Assembly: GCF_900099995.1 (NCBI RefSeq)
Contig: NZ_FNCZ01000002.1
Location: 62,001-126,000, forward strand
Reading direction: 5' to 3'
From: Winogradskyella thalassocola
GTDB taxonomy: Bacteria; Bacteroidota; Bacteroidia; Flavobacteriales; Flavobacteriaceae
Length of the DNA: 64,000 nt
How positions within the stretch are numbered: position 1 is the stretch's first letter; each line of letters begins with the position of its first letter. Made by a program: the position numbers and the translations under genes. A model generated the notes under the pieces. The model was not told the origin of the DNA and ran no database searches. It saw only the letters and a list, made by a program, of their open reading frames with translations. Shown here piece by piece: positions 62,870-64,000 of this stretch.

Positions 62870-63859
62870 ATGACAAAACCAATAGAAGATAAATTAAATA
62901 AGATTCCGGTTGTAAACTTAGTTGTGCGTTTTTTTAAGCAAATTAAGTTACCAGGATTTGAGGGTTTGTCTGTGTACGATTTGTTGGAGCTTTATATCAT
63001 GGGAATTGTAAATGGTGCTCTAACTACAAGAGCAAGTGCCATTGCGTTTAGTTTCTTTACCGCTATTTTTCCGTTTTTGCTTTTTGTAATTATTGTGATT
63101 CCGTATATCCCTATAGTTGGTTTTAGAGCTGATTTCTTAGATTTTTTAAATTCAATTTTACCGCCTCAAACTTCAGAATTTTTAATAGACAGTATTTTTA
63201 AAGATATGAGTAGCAATACCAGTGGGGGCTTGATTTCTACCGTGTTTTTGTTGTCAATGTTTTTAATGGCGAATGGTGTTAATGCTGTGTTTTCGGGTTT
63301 TGAAACCTCGTATCACAAACAGCTATATCGAAATGTTTTTAAGCAATATATGTTTGCTCTTGGTGTGGCTTTAATTCTTGTTTTTCTTCTACTACTTACT
63401 GTAGCTGTATTTGGGTATTTTCAGATTTATATTATTCAACCTTTGTATGAAGGTTTTAGTGGTCATGCGTTTTCAGAAGATGATCAAGGATTAGGTTGGA
63501 TTATTTTTGCAAAGTATTTATTCTTCGTTATAATGACGTATTTAGCTACAGCAACGTTGTATTATTTTGGGACTAAAGAAGGGAAAGCATCCAAGTTCTT
63601 TTCCGTTGGGGCATTACTTACCACATTGCTTATAATGTTAACGTCTTTTTTGTTCGGTATTTATATTGAAAACTTTTCGCAATACAATGAGCTGTATGGT
63701 TCTATTGGAGCGTTATTGATTTTGTTGCTTTACCTATGGTTAAATTCTAATATTTTACTCCTAGGTTATGAGCTCAACGCGTCACTTCAGTTTTTAAGAA
63801 AGAATCCAAGAGCTAGAAAAGAAATTAAACAAAAAGATATTGAGGAATTAATTAAATAA
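62870..63859 (+). CDS. YihY/BrkB family inner-membrane protein
   Basis: 329 residues with six membrane helices. T-T-R-A-S-A-I-A-F-S-F-F-T-A-I-F-P near 60, A-T-A-T-L-Y-Y-F-G near 226, Y-G-S-I-G-A-L-L-I-L-L-L-Y-L-W near 278 and L-G-Y-E-L-N-A are the family signature. Older RNase BN and 'virulence factor' labels are not supported. It overlaps the convergent LytTR gene by 8 bases at the 3' ends. Confidence 0.9.
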   Translation: MTKPIEDKLNKIPVVNLVVRFFKQIKLPGFEGLSVYDLLELYIMGIVNGALTTRASAIAFSFFTAIFPFLLFVIIVIPYIPIVGFRADFLDFLNSILPPQTSEFLIDSIFKDMSSNTSGGLISTVFLLSMFLMANGVNAVFSGFETSYHKQLYRNVFKQYMFALGVALILVFLLLLTVAVFGYFQIYIIQPLYEGFSGHAFSEDDQGLGWIIFAKYLFFVIMTYLATATLYYFGTKEGKASKFFSVGALLTTLLIMLTSFLFGIYIENFSQYNELYGSIGALLILLLYLWLNSNILLLGYELNASLQFLRKNPRARKEIKQKDIEELIK

Positions 63860-64000
63860 AATGTTTCAAAAATTCATCTTTGCGTCTCACTGAAATTGGA
63901 ACTTGAGCATCATTAGACATAAGTACATAACTCTGTTTGCCTTTATAGTATTTTTTAACGTGATCAATATTTATTAAATGTGATTTATGGGTTTTAAAGA
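63852..64000 (-). CDS. LytTR DNA-binding domain regulator, 5' end outside window
   Basis: Last 48 codons: T-H-K-S-H-L-I-N-I-D-H-V-K-K-Y near the window edge, then V-P-I-S-V-R-R-K-D-E-F-L-K-H-F, which is the end of a LytTR domain. Such regulators are usually response regulators paired with LytS/YehU-type histidine kinases; the receiver domain would lie beyond the window. Confidence 0.85.
   Translation of the reverse strand, partial: FKTHKSHLINIDHVKKYYKGKQSYVLMSNDAQVPISVRRKDEFLKHFI

Noticed and set aside
1..64000. CRISPR arrays, tRNA, rRNA, insertion sequences
   Set aside because: None found on reading; no spaced identical repeats of CRISPR length, no transposase, no tRNA-like clover with CCA/TΨC motifs recognised.

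Overview
The window is chromosomal DNA of a marine-type Flavobacteriaceae bacterium (Bacteroidota). Reasons: strongly AT-rich sequence; promoters of the Bacteroidota form TTG-N19/20-TAnnTTTG (before rpmE2, rpmH, the DEAD-box helicase and a candidate small RNA); type IX secretion sorting domains on two proteins; and families largely restricted to the phylum (DUF4199, DUF4252, DUF4421, YHYH lipoproteins, GlmU-like nucleotidyltransferase, a CarB without its regulatory domain). No rRNA, tRNA, CRISPR array or insertion sequence was seen.

Layout. 1-4.9 kb: exported-protein cluster (two YHYH proteins, a His-rich membrane-anchored protein, a MORN-repeat lipoprotein, SCO1, a BNR propeller). 5-6.5 kb: ECF sigma / anti-sigma-like / periplasmic helical protein module, followed by a candidate small RNA. 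6.9-12.1 kb: minus-strand envelope operon (DUF4199, GT2, phospho-sugar mutase, MsbA-like ABC exporter). 12.2-26 kb: housekeeping (L31, GlmU-like, MtaB, lytic transglycosylase, cardiolipin synthase, L34, CarB). 26-30 kb: mini T9SS protein, thioesterase-DUF3307-SatD operon preceded by three direct repeats spaced exactly 28 bp, and RmuC. 30-32.7 kb: accessory islet with a stand-alone reverse transcriptase, a multi-hairpin candidate ncRNA just upstream of it, and a divergent lysine-rich protein of unknown function. 32.7-39.1 kb: complete vitamin B12 uptake locus (BtuD, BtuC, BtuF, a tiny membrane protein, cobalamin riboswitch, BtuB, BtuG-like propeller). 39.2-47.4 kb: S41 protease, a second ECF module with two DUF4252 proteins, PurB and others. 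47.4-50.3 kb: large leucine-rich T9SS surface protein. 50.4-52.6 kb: ArsR-controlled permease/OsmC/thioredoxin operon with an operator palindrome and a fragment of another transporter. 52.7-64 kb: sirtuin, SpoU methyltransferase, a VOC gene interrupted by one nonsense codon, DEAD-box helicase with a structured leader, RdgB, HPF, RlmH, a clover-leaf intergenic repeat, NadC, BrkB and the end of a LytTR regulator.

The strongest candidates for something new are (a) the reverse transcriptase + structured RNA + divergent partner islet, which resembles known antiphage RT systems in architecture but is not assigned to a subtype here, and (b) the SatD-DUF3307 pair, in which SatD carries a pattern reminiscent of class III nucleotidyl cyclases fused to a helix-turn-helix, with repeated candidate operators over its own promoter.
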